A stretch of 64,000 nt of DNA from Pyrinomonadaceae bacterium (GTDB taxonomy: Bacteria > Acidobacteriota > Blastocatellia > Pyrinomonadales > Pyrinomonadaceae). The stretch covers positions 620,001-684,000 of the forward strand of contig JAJQRF010000001.1 of the NCBI GenBank assembly GCA_021228405.1, given 5' to 3'. Both the position numbers and the translations under genes were made by a program. The first letter of the stretch is position 1. Every line of letters begins with the position of its first letter. The notes below the pieces were generated by a model. The model was given only the letters and a program-made list of their open reading frames with translations. It ran no database searches and was not told the origin of the DNA. Below are positions 53,647-63,014 of this stretch, one piece after another.

Positions 53647-56616
53647 ATGTTCAAATGTGTAATTTTTACATCTGTTTTTCTATTCACCCTGTCCGCTTTT
53701 GCCGCCGGATTTTCGGTGGAAAGTCGGCGCGTGAAATACGACTTTAATTCCGATTGGAAACTATTTGCCGGTGACGCAAAAGACGCGGAAAAGGCGGCGT
53801 TTGACGATTCAAAATGGAAAACCGTGACAACCCCGAACGCGTGGAACGAGGACGAGGCTTTTCGCAAAGACATTGCCGGACTTTCGACCGGAATCGCGTG
53901 GTATCGCAAGCATTTTGTTTTGCCTGCAAACTTTTCGGACAAAAAAGTTTTCCTGGAATTTGAAGGCGTTCGTCAGGCGGGTGAATTTTATCTTAACGGT
54001 AGATTTATCGGTCGCCACGAAAACGGCATTACGGCTTTCGGTTTCGATATTTCAAACGATCTGAAAACGGGCGAAAACGTCATTGCAATTCGTATTGATA
54101 ACGACTGGGAATATAAAGAAAAAGCGACGAGCACGAAATATCAATGGTCGGACAAAAATTTCAACGCCAATTACGGCGGCATTACTAAAAACGTTTATCT
54201 GCACGTTACGGACAAGCTCTATCAAACTTTGCCGCTTTATACGAATTTAGGCACGAAAGGCGTTTACGTTTACGCGACCGATTTTGACATTAAAAATAAA
54301 ACGGCAAGAATCACGGCTCAAAGCGAGATCAAGAACGAATTTACGACGATGAAAACTTTTGAATATGAAGTCGTTCTGGAAGATTTGAAAGGCAATGTCG
54401 CAAAAAAAATAAAAGGCGGAAAATATACGATTCAGCCGAATGAAACGAAAACCGTTTCGGTTTCGGAAACAGTCGGAAATCTCGAATTTTGGAGTTGGGG
54501 TTACGGTTATCTTTACAACGTTTACACAAAGCTGAAAGCTGACGGAAAAGAGATCGATACGGTCAAAACGCGCACGGGTTTTCGCAAAACCGAATTTGCG
54601 AACGGGCTTTTTAAATTAAATGATCGAACGTTGCAGTTAAAAGGCTATGCACAGCGCACGACGAACGAATGGGTTGCGCTCGGCAATACCGCGCCCGCCT
54701 GGTTAAGCGATTTTTCAAATCGTTTGATGGTCGAATCGAATGCAAATCTCGTTCGCTGGATGCACACAACACCTGCGAAACAGGATGTCGAATCTTGCGA
54801 CCGCGTCGGACTTTTGGAGGCGATGCCCGCAGGCGATGCGGAAAAAGATGTCGAAGGTCGCCGTTGGGAACAGCGCACGGAAGTGATGCGCGATGCCGTC
54901 ATATATAATCGTAATAATCCGTCTGTCATCTTTTACGAATCGGGCAACGAATCAATTTCCGAAGCGCATATGGCGGAAATGAAAGCGATTCGCGATAAAT
55001 ACGACCGTTTCGGCGGACGCGCCGCAGGTTCGCGCGAAATGCTTGATTCAAAAATTGCGGAATACGGCGGCGAGATGCTTTACATCAACAAATCCGCAAA
55101 ACATCCGATGTGGGCAATGGAATATTCGCGTGACGAAGGGCTTCGGAAATATTGGGACGAATTTTCACCGCCTTTTCACAAAGACGGCGACGGTCCGCTT
55201 TACAAAGGCGCGGACGCGCGTGCGCATAACCGCAATCAGGACAGCCACGCGATCGAAAATGTCGTGCGCTGGTTCGATTACTGGGAAGCGCGTCCGGGAA
55301 CGGGAAAACGCGTTAGTTCGGGCGGCGTTAATATCATTTTTTCCGACACGAACACACATCATCGCGGCGCAGAAAATTACAGAAGAAGCGGCGAAGTCGA
55401 TGCTGTTCGACTCCCGAAAGACGGATTTTTCGCGCATCAGGTAATGTGGGACGGCTGGGTTGATGTGGAAAAACCGCGTGCGCATATCGTCGGGCATTGG
55501 AACTATAAACAAGGCGTAAAGAAAAACGTTTACGTAATTTCGAGTGCGGAAAAAGTCGAGCTGTTCTTAAACGGAAAATCGCTCGGTTTCGGTGAACAAA
55601 ACTCCCGATTTCTTTTCAAATTCAAAAATATCGAATGGCAAAGCGGTGAAATTAAAGCCATCGGATACGACGCAAAAGGCAGGAAAATCACTGAAGATTC
55701 AAAGAAAACGGCGGGTGAGGCTTTTGCAATTCGTTTAACTCCGCACGTTTCGCCGAACGGCTTTTCAGCAAACGGTCACGACATTGCGCTGGTCGATGTC
55801 GAAGTCGTCGACAAAGACGGCAACCGCAACCCCGTTTCCCTGAATTTGATAAATTTTTCGCTTTCGGGCGAAGCCGAATGGCGCGGGGGAATCGCACAGG
55901 GCGAAGATAATTACATTTTGAAAACTTCCCTGCCCGTCGAAAACGGTGTCAATCGCGTGTTGCTCCGTTCGACCCGAAAGGTGGGAAAGATCGTCTTGAA
56001 AGCAACGGCGGAAAACCTGAAATCTGCCGAAATCACGCTTGAAACAAAGCCTTTCGTTTCGCTAAACGGTTTGTCGCGAACATTTTCGTCGGACAATCTG
56101 CCTGTCAATCTTTCGCGCGGCGCAACGCCGCCCGGCGAATCCTTCAAAATGTCGCGCCAAGTAATTGCAATTACAAAGGTTTCGGCAGGTTCAAACGCCG
56201 ATAAATCAAAAAACAGTTTCGACGACAACGAGCTTTCCGATTGGACGAGCGACGGAAAGCCCGAAAACGCGTGGATCAACTTTGAATTTGCAGAACCGAC
56301 GAAAATCGATCAGGTCGTTCTGAAATTGACCGGTTGGCGCACGAACAGTTATCCGCTTCAAGTCTCGGTTGACGGAAAAGTTGTTTTCACGGGAAATTCG
56401 CCGCGAAGTCTTGGTTATGCAACGTTTGCATTTTCGGAAACCATCGGTAAATCCATCAGGATCGAGCTAAAAGGCGATGCGTCAAACCGTGACGCTTTCG
56501 GAAATATTATCGAGGTCACGGGAACGCCCGACAAACAATCTTCTGCCGACAAAGGCGGAAAAAATATTTTAGGAATCGTTGAAGCAGAATTTTACGCGCC
56601 GATAAAAAGCCGTTAA
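53647..56616 (+). CDS. Secreted GH2-family glycoside hydrolase with C-terminal galactose-binding-like domain
   Basis: A 989-residue exported enzyme (signal ending LSAFAAG). It has an N-terminal sugar-binding domain (GIAWYRKHFVLP, EFYLNGRFIGRHENG) and a TIM barrel with YESGNESISEAH (acid/base Glu about 435). The nucleophile may be the Glu of WAMEYSRDEG or a later residue. Sandwich domains follow (VELFLNGKSLGFGEQ), then a discoidin-like domain at about 850-950 (DNELSDWTSDGKPENAWINF). The family is secure but the specificity is not; beta-galactosidase is the default. It is distinct from the GH2 proteins at 44778 and 48199, so the cluster holds three non-redundant GH2 enzymes. Confidence 0.85.
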   Translation: MFKCVIFTSVFLFTLSAFAAGFSVESRRVKYDFNSDWKLFAGDAKDAEKAAFDDSKWKTVTTPNAWNEDEAFRKDIAGLSTGIAWYRKHFVLPANFSDKKVFLEFEGVRQAGEFYLNGRFIGRHENGITAFGFDISNDLKTGENVIAIRIDNDWEYKEKATSTKYQWSDKNFNANYGGITKNVYLHVTDKLYQTLPLYTNLGTKGVYVYATDFDIKNKTARITAQSEIKNEFTTMKTFEYEVVLEDLKGNVAKKIKGGKYTIQPNETKTVSVSETVGNLEFWSWGYGYLYNVYTKLKADGKEIDTVKTRTGFRKTEFANGLFKLNDRTLQLKGYAQRTTNEWVALGNTAPAWLSDFSNRLMVESNANLVRWMHTTPAKQDVESCDRVGLLEAMPAGDAEKDVEGRRWEQRTEVMRDAVIYNRNNPSVIFYESGNESISEAHMAEMKAIRDKYDRFGGRAAGSREMLDSKIAEYGGEMLYINKSAKHPMWAMEYSRDEGLRKYWDEFSPPFHKDGDGPLYKGADARAHNRNQDSHAIENVVRWFDYWEARPGTGKRVSSGGVNIIFSDTNTHHRGAENYRRSGEVDAVRLPKDGFFAHQVMWDGWVDVEKPRAHIVGHWNYKQGVKKNVYVISSAEKVELFLNGKSLGFGEQNSRFLFKFKNIEWQSGEIKAIGYDAKGRKITEDSKKTAGEAFAIRLTPHVSPNGFSANGHDIALVDVEVVDKDGNRNPVSLNLINFSLSGEAEWRGGIAQGEDNYILKTSLPVENGVNRVLLRSTRKVGKIVLKATAENLKSAEITLETKPFVSLNGLSRTFSSDNLPVNLSRGATPPGESFKMSRQVIAITKVSAGSNADKSKNSFDDNELSDWTSDGKPENAWINFEFAEPTKIDQVVLKLTGWRTNSYPLQVSVDGKVVFTGNSPRSLGYATFAFSETIGKSIRIELKGDASNRDAFGNIIEVTGTPDKQSSADKGGKNILGIVEAEFYAPIKSR

Positions 56617-56658
56617 TGCGACTGCTTATTTTTAAGTTGTGAGTTGAACTCGAATGTT

Positions 56659-58614
56659 ATGAAAAAAGCCATTATTTCAGGCGCAATTCTACCGATAGCC
56701 TTGTTTCTTTCGGTAAATCTTTTCGCACTTTCAAAGCCGCGACAAATGGAAAAACTTTCGCGCGGAGTTGTTGCCGTTCGTTTTGAAACAAACAAAGTTT
56801 GGGTTTCGTGGCGTTTGTTCGGGACGGATACAGACAAAATTGCGTTTGATCTTTATCGCGAAACTGACGGCAAAGCGTTGAAATTGAATGAAAAACCGAT
56901 CTCGAATGTGACGTTTTTTGTTGATGAAAAAGCGGATTTGAGCAAACAAAATACATATTTCGTCCGTGCCTTTGAAAAGAAAAAAGAAACCGAAACAAGC
57001 GCGAAATTTACGCTTTTTGCAAACGCGCCGATTCGTCAATATCTTTCGGTTCCGCTTCAAACGCCCGAAAAGTATATGCCGAACGATGCTTCGGTCGGCG
57101 ATCTGGACGGCGACGGCGAATATGAGATCGTGCTTCATCAAGCCGGACGCGGCGCAGATAATTCGCGGGCAGGATTTACGACCGAACCGATCTTGCAGGC
57201 TTATAAGCTCGACGGAACTTTGCTTTGGACGATAAATCTCGGCAAAAATATTCGTGAAGGCGCACATTATACGCAATTTCTCGTTTACGATTTCGACAGC
57301 GACGGACGCGCCGAAATCGCCTGCAAAACCGCCGACGGAACGATTGACGGGCAAGGCAAGATCATCGGCGACAAAAACGCGGACTGGCGTTTTCCCGAAG
57401 GCGCGACCGCCGAAGGAATCAATCGTCCGGGCGAAAACGGCACGCGAAATATGGCGGGATATATTTTGCGCGGACCTGAATTTTTGACCGTTTTCGACGG
57501 AAAAACAGGCGCGGAACTGGCAACTGCGAAATATATTCCCTCGCGTCATCCGACCAAAGATAATCCGACAAGCGAGGAGATGAAAGAAATTTGGGGCGAC
57601 GGTTACGGCAATCGCATCGACCGTTTTCTGGCGGCGGTCGCATATCTCGACGGCATTCATCCGAGCCTTGTTTTTACACGCGGTTATTACACGCGGACGG
57701 TTTTGGCAGCTTTCGATTTCCGCAACGGAAAGCTGACGAATCGGTGGACTTTCGATAGTTCGGCAAGCGCGGAAAACAAGAAATTTGCCGGGCAGGGAAA
57801 CCATAATCTGAGCGTCGGCGACGTTGACAATGACGGCAAAGACGAGATCGTTTTCGGCGCGATGGTCGTTGATGATAATGGCAAAGGTCTTTATTCGACA
57901 GGTTTAGGGCACGGCGACGCGCTTCATCTTTCGGATTTAGACCCGACGCGTCCGGGACTCGAAGTTTTCGATATTCAGGAACGATTCGACGATGCGGGCG
58001 CGCATTTTCGCGATGCACGGACGGGCGAAATTCTCTGGAAAAAACCGTCCGTCAAAGCGGGCGAAGACGGCGAAGGTCCGGGCAGAGGTTTGAGTTTGGA
58101 CATCGATCCGCGTCATAAAGGATTTGAATCCTGGGTTTTCGGCGCGGGAATTTCGGGAATTTTTAACGCGAAAGGCGAAAAGATTTCGGAAAAAACTCCG
58201 CGCTCGTGCAATTTTGGTGTTTTCTGGGACGGCGATGTTTTGCGGGAATTGCTCGACCGCAATATGATTTTCAAGTGGGACTGGGAAAAGGAAACGCTCG
58301 AAACGATTTTTACGATGGAAGGCGCGATGTCGAACAACGGCACGAAGGCGACCCCGGCTCTTTCGGCTGATATTTTCGGCGACTGGCGCGAAGAAGTGAT
58401 TTTGCGCTCGAACGACAACAAAGAATTGCGGATTTACACGACGACGATTCCGACCGACCGCAGATTCTACACGTTTATGCACGACCCGCAATATCGTCTT
58501 TCGATCGCGTGGCAAAATGTCGGTTACAATCAGCCGCCGCACACTTCGTTTTTTATCGGCGAAGGAATGAAAACGCCGCCGAAGCCGAATATTACAACCG
58601 GGATTAGGAGATAA
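56659..58614 (+). CDS. PL11 rhamnogalacturonan endolyase, secreted
   Basis: Cleaves the rhamnogalacturonan-I backbone between rhamnose and galacturonate by beta-elimination. ATG 56659 begins a signal peptide (MKKAIISGAILPIALFLSVNLFA), giving 651 residues. PL11 marks are RQMEKLSRGVVAVRFETN, WVSWRLFGTDTDKIAFDLYR, SVGDLDGDGEYEIVL, FDSDGRAEIACKTADGT and the calcium-binding propeller repeats (VGDVDNDGKDEIVFGAM). It makes the unsaturated ends that the GH105 enzymes remove. It follows the GH2 gene closely and abuts the SGNH esterase gene. Confidence 0.93.
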   Translation: MKKAIISGAILPIALFLSVNLFALSKPRQMEKLSRGVVAVRFETNKVWVSWRLFGTDTDKIAFDLYRETDGKALKLNEKPISNVTFFVDEKADLSKQNTYFVRAFEKKKETETSAKFTLFANAPIRQYLSVPLQTPEKYMPNDASVGDLDGDGEYEIVLHQAGRGADNSRAGFTTEPILQAYKLDGTLLWTINLGKNIREGAHYTQFLVYDFDSDGRAEIACKTADGTIDGQGKIIGDKNADWRFPEGATAEGINRPGENGTRNMAGYILRGPEFLTVFDGKTGAELATAKYIPSRHPTKDNPTSEEMKEIWGDGYGNRIDRFLAAVAYLDGIHPSLVFTRGYYTRTVLAAFDFRNGKLTNRWTFDSSASAENKKFAGQGNHNLSVGDVDNDGKDEIVFGAMVVDDNGKGLYSTGLGHGDALHLSDLDPTRPGLEVFDIQERFDDAGAHFRDARTGEILWKKPSVKAGEDGEGPGRGLSLDIDPRHKGFESWVFGAGISGIFNAKGEKISEKTPRSCNFGVFWDGDVLRELLDRNMIFKWDWEKETLETIFTMEGAMSNNGTKATPALSADIFGDWREEVILRSNDNKELRIYTTTIPTDRRFYTFMHDPQYRLSIAWQNVGYNQPPHTSFFIGEGMKTPPKPNITTGIRR

Positions 58615-58616
58615 TT

Positions 58617-59438
58617 ATGAGAAAAATTTCGATCTGTTTTTTGTTCATTTTCGCACTTTCTGCGGTCATTTCCGCACAAACACCGACCCCAACGCCGGAC
58701 GCACTGACCGTTGAAAAACAACGCGCCGACCGTTTGCAATCGCGTTTGAACGATTTTGCACAACTCGGACGTTATGCCAAAGCAAACACTGAAGTAAAAC
58801 CGCCTACAAAAGGCGAAAACCGTGTCGTATTTCTCGGCGATTCGATCACGGATTCGTGGAAATTAGCGGAATATTTTCCGAATCAGCCATACATCAATCG
58901 CGGAATCAGCGGGCAAACCACGCCGCAAATGCTCATTCGGATGCGTCCCGACGTGATCGCACACAAACCGAAAGTTCTAGTTTTGCTTGCCGGAACGAAC
59001 GACATTGCCGGAAATTACGGCGCAATGTCAAACGAATTTATTCAGGGAAATATCGAATCGATCGTCGAACTCGCTCATAAAAACGGTATCAATGTCGTGC
59101 TTGCAAGCATTTTGCCGATCTCCGATTACAACAAAAACGCAAAAGGCGAAACAATCGTCCGCAGTATTCAGCGTCCGCCTGAAAGAATTCTGGCGATAAA
59201 TAATTGGATAAAAAATTATTGTTCACAAAAAGGCTTGGTCTATCTCGATTATTTTTCGGCAACGGTTGACGAAAAAGGTTTTCTCAAAGCCGAACTCGCC
59301 GACGACGGGCTTCATCCGAATGTCGAAGGTTATAAAATAATGCAAAGATTCGCGGAAAAAGCGATTAAAATCGCCTTGAAGAAGAAACAGGAAAATAGGA
59401 TCACAACTACGAAGCACACGAAAGAAAAACGAAGGTAA
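58617..59438 (+). CDS. Secreted SGNH/GDSL esterase
   Basis: Probable carbohydrate acetylesterase, 273 residues, with a signal peptide ending AVISAQ and a short Thr/Pro segment (TPTPTPD). SGNH blocks are VVFLGDSITDSW, NRGISGQTTPQM, LAGTNDIAGNYG and the catalytic Asp-His pair in DDGLHPNVEGY. The last 13 or so residues (RITTTKHTKEKRR) are encoded by a repeat element and its terminator stem, so this tail is probably acquired and not part of the fold. It is the last gene of the plus-strand cluster, two bases after PL11. Confidence 0.88.
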   Translation: MRKISICFLFIFALSAVISAQTPTPTPDALTVEKQRADRLQSRLNDFAQLGRYAKANTEVKPPTKGENRVVFLGDSITDSWKLAEYFPNQPYINRGISGQTTPQMLIRMRPDVIAHKPKVLVLLAGTNDIAGNYGAMSNEFIQGNIESIVELAHKNGINVVLASILPISDYNKNAKGETIVRSIQRPPERILAINNWIKNYCSQKGLVYLDYFSATVDEKGFLKAELADDGLHPNVEGYKIMQRFAEKAIKIALKKKQENRITTTKHTKEKRR

Positions 59439-59472
59439 ATCGCTCTTAATGCAATATTTACCTTCGTTTTTC
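59424..59472. terminator. Bidirectional terminator with stop codon in the stem
   Basis: GAAAAACGAAGGTAAAT (59424-59440) pairs perfectly over 17 bases with 59456-59472, and the outer A/T tracts serve both strands. It ends both convergent units (SGNH esterase and sulfatase). The esterase TAA (59436-59438) is inside the stem. The left arm continues upstream (59401-59430) as ten-base units ACTACGAAGC and ACACGAAAGA. Confidence 0.9.
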
Positions 59473-59481
59473 GTTCATCAC

Positions 59482-60963
59482 TCAATTGCTCGCCGGCATT
59501 TTTGCCAAAAGTTTTTTCATTTCGGCGACGGTTTTTGCATATTTCGGATCGTTTGCGAGATTTTTCAATTCGTGCGGGTCTTTTTCCGTTTCAAAAAGCA
59601 TCGCGCCGGATTTTCCTTCATCCCATTCGACATAATGAAATTTTTTCGTCCGCACCGATTTTCCGAAGGATTTCCGATATTCGGTGACGCTGTAAGCGGG
59701 CAGGTTCCAACTTTTATTCGGCTTTTTGATGATCGGCGCAAGACTGTTTCCCGAAACTTTGTCAGGTTTCGGCAGTCCGCAAAGCTCCGCCAGAGTCGGG
59801 TAAAGATCGACCAGTTCGACGATCTGTCTGCTCGATTCGCCTTTTTCGTTTGGCATCGCAATAATGAGCGGAACGCGCAAACCAACTTCGTAAAGCGAAT
59901 AAGCCTTCGACCATTTCCCTTTTTCGCCGAGATGATAGCCGTGATCGCCCCAGAAAACGATGATCGTATTCTCCTTTAAGCCGTTTTTTTCGAGCGCATC
60001 CATTACACGACCGACTTGCGCGTCCATAAAGCTCACGCTTGCCCAGTAAGCGCGTTTCATTTCACGCGAAAGTTCGGGCGTTGATTCTCTGCCGATGAAA
60101 AGATCGGCGTTGCGCGGCGCGATCGAAATTTCAGGCGCATCGGGAAGAGCTTTTGGCGTTGTTCCGAAATCTATCGGCAATGGAATCGTGTTGACATCGT
60201 AAAGATCGAAAAACTTTTTCGGCGCGGTCGGCGGCGAATGCGGTTTGACGAAACCGACGGCGAGAAAAAACGGCTGATCTTTGTATTTTTCAATGAAACT
60301 TACGGCGCGGGTCGCGGCTTTGTAATCGCCGTGTTTTTCGCCGTCGCCTTCCAAAACGATGATCCGGTCTGAATTCGATTTCTTGATTCCCGCACCTTGC
60401 GCATTGGCTTTTTCTTCGTCGTCGGGATCGGGATTTGCAACGGGTTTCGGTTTAAAATTCGGATTTCCGCGCTCGGTGATGTTCGGATCGGTCGGTTCGC
60501 CGCCTTCCGTCCACGAAATTTCGTCATCGATCCCGCCGTGATAAATCTTTCCGCTTCTCAAAGTTATGTAACCGTTATTTCTAAAATACTGCGGCAGTGT
60601 CACGGTCGAAGGGTCGATGCGCCGAAAATAATCGTTGTTGTTGATAACTTTTGTTTCGGTCGGATAACGTCCGGTCAAAAGCGACGTGCGCGACGGATTG
60701 CAAACCGGATATTGCGCATATGCGCGGTCGAAACGCATTCCGCGCGCCGCGATCTTGTCGATATTAGGCGTTTTTATTCCCGCAACACCATACGCGCCGA
60801 GTTCGGGACGCAGATCGTCCGAGGCGATGAATAATACATTATATTTTTTATTCATTTTCGATCTTTTTTGCGCAAAAACCGTAACCGCCAAATTCGGCAA
60901 TAAAGTTAAAAGAAAAGATAAAAAAACGCTCACCGCAACTAATTTTCGGCTCATAGATTTCAT
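59482..60963 (-). CDS. Secreted type I sulfatase (iduronate-2-sulfatase-like)
   Basis: Hydrolyses sulfate esters. The 493-residue protein has a signal peptide (VSVFLSFLLTLLPNLAVTVFAQ). The formylglycine motif CNPSRTSLLTG has its Cys at about residue 88; metal ligands are Asp49 and Asp50 (IASDDLRPELG) and FWGDHGYHLGEKG. The overall blocks resemble iduronate-2-sulfatases. The Cys must be converted to formylglycine by the enzyme encoded divergently at 61041. The natural substrate is unclear because plant pectin is not usually sulfated; sulfated algal or animal glycans containing rhamnose or uronate are alternatives. An operator candidate lies 25 bases upstream of its start. Confidence 0.93.
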   Translation of the reverse strand: MKSMSRKLVAVSVFLSFLLTLLPNLAVTVFAQKRSKMNKKYNVLFIASDDLRPELGAYGVAGIKTPNIDKIAARGMRFDRAYAQYPVCNPSRTSLLTGRYPTETKVINNNDYFRRIDPSTVTLPQYFRNNGYITLRSGKIYHGGIDDEISWTEGGEPTDPNITERGNPNFKPKPVANPDPDDEEKANAQGAGIKKSNSDRIIVLEGDGEKHGDYKAATRAVSFIEKYKDQPFFLAVGFVKPHSPPTAPKKFFDLYDVNTIPLPIDFGTTPKALPDAPEISIAPRNADLFIGRESTPELSREMKRAYWASVSFMDAQVGRVMDALEKNGLKENTIIVFWGDHGYHLGEKGKWSKAYSLYEVGLRVPLIIAMPNEKGESSRQIVELVDLYPTLAELCGLPKPDKVSGNSLAPIIKKPNKSWNLPAYSVTEYRKSFGKSVRTKKFHYVEWDEGKSGAMLFETEKDPHELKNLANDPKYAKTVAEMKKLLAKMPASN

Positions 60964-60988
60964 AAAAATCTCTTTTATTTTTTGAATT

Positions 60989-61006
60989 GGAAAATCGCTT
61001 AACCTG
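60989..61006. promoter_or_regulatory. LacI-type operator candidate between sulfatase and FGE
   Basis: GGAAAATCGCTTAACCTG contains AAAAT-CG-CTTAAC, matching sites at 21702 and 44542. It lies in the 77-base divergent spacer and could control both genes. Confidence 0.5.
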
Positions 61007-61040
61007 AGATAAAATCTATCATATCCGTTTCCGGTAATAA

Positions 61041-61943
61041 ATGAAAACCCTTTCTCGAAAAACTTTATCGGCGATTTTATTCTCGCTCTTTATGTTTGCG
61101 TTTCAGGCTTGCAAATCCGAAAATTCAGTTCCCGCAAACGTCGAAATTCCGAAAGGAATGGTTTTGCTAAAAGGCGGGAGTTTTCAAATGGGAAGCGACG
61201 GCGGTTTGCCGTATGAATCGCCCGTTCACACGGTCGAACTCGACGCTTTTTTAATCGACGAACACGAAGTCACGGTCGCCGAGTTTGCCGGGTTCGTAAA
61301 GGCGACAAATTATCGAACGGAAGCCGAAAAATTCGGTTGGTCGGGTGTTTTCGATTTTGAATCGGGCGAATGGAAACGTGTTGACGGCGCAAATTGGCGC
61401 AATCCAGAAGGCGGAAATTTAACGGCGAAGGACGACGAACCCGTTTCGCAAATCTCTTGGAATGATGCAAACGAATACGCAAAATGGGCGGGAAAACGCT
61501 TGCTGACCGAAGCTGAGTTTGAATTTGCGGCGCGCGGCGGACTCGACGGCAAAAAATACGCCTGGGGCGACGAGCTTCGTCCCAACGGGAAGCCCGTCGC
61601 GAATTGGTGGCAGGGAAAATTTCCCGAAAAGAATACGGTCGAAGACGGATTTCTGAGCCGTGCGCCCGTTAAAAGTTTCGCACCGAACGGTTACGGGCTT
61701 TACGATATGACGGGCAATGTCTGGGAATGGACGGCGGATTGGTTTGACGAAAATTATTATGAAAATTCGCCGAAACGAAATCCGAAAGGCGCGGCAAACG
61801 GCGAGGAAAAGGCAATTCGCGGCGGTTCGTTCCTTTGCGCGGAAAATCATTGTTCAAATTACCGCGTCGCAGGAAGAAGTCACTCCACGCCCGATTCGGG
61901 TTTAAACAATCTCGGCTTTCGCTGTGTCAGGGATATAAAGTAA
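61041..61943 (+). CDS. Formylglycine-generating enzyme, lipoprotein
   Basis: Oxidises the active-site Cys of sulfatases to formylglycine. The 300-residue protein begins with a lipoprotein signal with lipobox FQAC (Cys about 24). The FGE-sulfatase fold is visible as GMVLLKGGSFQMGSDGG, DEHEVTVAEFAGFV, VSQISWNDANEYAKWAGKRLLTEAEFE split at family positions, and TGNVWEWTADW. The two catalytic copper-binding cysteines are present at about 266 and 271 (GGSFLCAENHCSNYR), with the spacing of human SUMF1, so it is predicted to be active. Its export means that the sulfatase would be modified outside the cytoplasm, unlike the usual bacterial case. Confidence 0.92.
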   Translation: MKTLSRKTLSAILFSLFMFAFQACKSENSVPANVEIPKGMVLLKGGSFQMGSDGGLPYESPVHTVELDAFLIDEHEVTVAEFAGFVKATNYRTEAEKFGWSGVFDFESGEWKRVDGANWRNPEGGNLTAKDDEPVSQISWNDANEYAKWAGKRLLTEAEFEFAARGGLDGKKYAWGDELRPNGKPVANWWQGKFPEKNTVEDGFLSRAPVKSFAPNGYGLYDMTGNVWEWTADWFDENYYENSPKRNPKGAANGEEKAIRGGSFLCAENHCSNYRVAGRSHSTPDSGLNNLGFRCVRDIK

Positions 61944-61975
61944 ACTGTTTCAAAACTTAATTTTACCGGAGAAAA

Positions 61976-62947
61976 ATGCAATACAGAAAATTCGGAAGAA
62001 CAGGCTGGAAAGTTTCGGACATCGGCTACGGAATGTGGGGAATGGGCGGTTGGAGCGGCTCGGATGACGACGAATCTCTCCAATCTTTACAGCACGCCGT
62101 CAATCTCGGATGTAATTTTTTCGACACGGCTTACGTTTACGGCAACGGGCGCAGTGAAAATCTGCTCGGTCAGATAATTCGCGCCAATCCCGACAAAAAG
62201 ATTTACACGGCAACGAAGATTCCGCCGAAAAATATGCAGTATCCGACGCTTCCCGAATATTCTCTGGAAGAATGTTACCCGCCCGAACATATCGAGGAAT
62301 TTCTGCATAAATCATTGAAAAACGCGGGATTGGAAAGTTTCGATCTGTTGCAGATTCACACCTGGAACGACGATTGGACCGACGCAACCGGCTGGTCGGA
62401 TATGCTCGATTCACTGAAACGGCAGGGTTTGATCCACGCTTGCGGAATCTCGATAAATCGTTGGGAACCCTGGAACGGTGTAAAAGCCGTCAAAAGCGGA
62501 AAGATAGATTCGGTACAGGTTATTTATAATATTTTCGACCAGAATCCCGAAGACGAACTTTTTCCCGCTTGCGAAGAAATGGACGTTGCCGTGATCGCGC
62601 GTGTGCCGTTTGACGAAGGAACGCTCACGGGAACTTTGACAAAAGAAACGACTTTTCCCGCAGACGATTGGCGCAGTGGATATTTTACGGCGGAGAATCT
62701 GATTCCTTCGGTCGAACGCGCCGATGCCTTAAAGCCGCTCGTTCCCGAAAATTCGACGATGGCGGAAATGGCTTTGCGCTTTATTTTGAGCAACGATTCC
62801 GTTTCGACGATCATTCCCGGAATGAGAAAACTCAGAAACGTCGAAGCAAATATCGCCGCAAGCGATAAGGGAAATCTCGACGAAAATCTTCTGGCAGAAC
62901 TGAAAAATCATAAATGGATTCGCAAACCTGCGCCGTGGTCTGATTGA
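61976..62947 (+). CDS. Aldo/keto reductase
   Basis: NADPH-dependent oxidoreductase of 323 residues with no signal peptide. The catalytic tetrad is visible as Asp and Tyr in FFDTAYVYGNG, Lys in TATKIPP and His in LLQIHTWND. A C-terminal cofactor segment (STIIPGMRKLRNVEANI) is typical. The substrate could be a sugar or sugar-derived aldehyde from this locus, but nothing in the sequence fixes it. It starts 32 bases after the FGE stop with GGAG upstream, so the two are probably one unit, and a strong terminator follows. Confidence 0.9.
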   Translation: MQYRKFGRTGWKVSDIGYGMWGMGGWSGSDDDESLQSLQHAVNLGCNFFDTAYVYGNGRSENLLGQIIRANPDKKIYTATKIPPKNMQYPTLPEYSLEECYPPEHIEEFLHKSLKNAGLESFDLLQIHTWNDDWTDATGWSDMLDSLKRQGLIHACGISINRWEPWNGVKAVKSGKIDSVQVIYNIFDQNPEDELFPACEEMDVAVIARVPFDEGTLTGTLTKETTFPADDWRSGYFTAENLIPSVERADALKPLVPENSTMAEMALRFILSNDSVSTIIPGMRKLRNVEANIAASDKGNLDENLLAELKNHKWIRKPAPWSD

Positions 62948-62968
62948 TTGCTTCAAATTCAGGACAAC

Positions 62969-63014
62969 AAAAAGGTTCGGAGATTTCCCATCGAAAAGTT
63001 CCCGAACCTTTTTT
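62969..63014 (+). terminator. Rho-independent terminator
   Basis: AAAAAGGTTCGG (62969-62980) pairs with CCGAACCTTTTTT (63002-63014), with the T-run at the end. It follows the aldo/keto reductase stop by 21 bases. Confidence 0.85.

Noticed and set aside
56731-57804. Minus-strand frame of 357 codons
   Set aside because: Shadow of the PL11 lyase; composition is skewed to Arg, Phe and Ile, without recognisable motifs.
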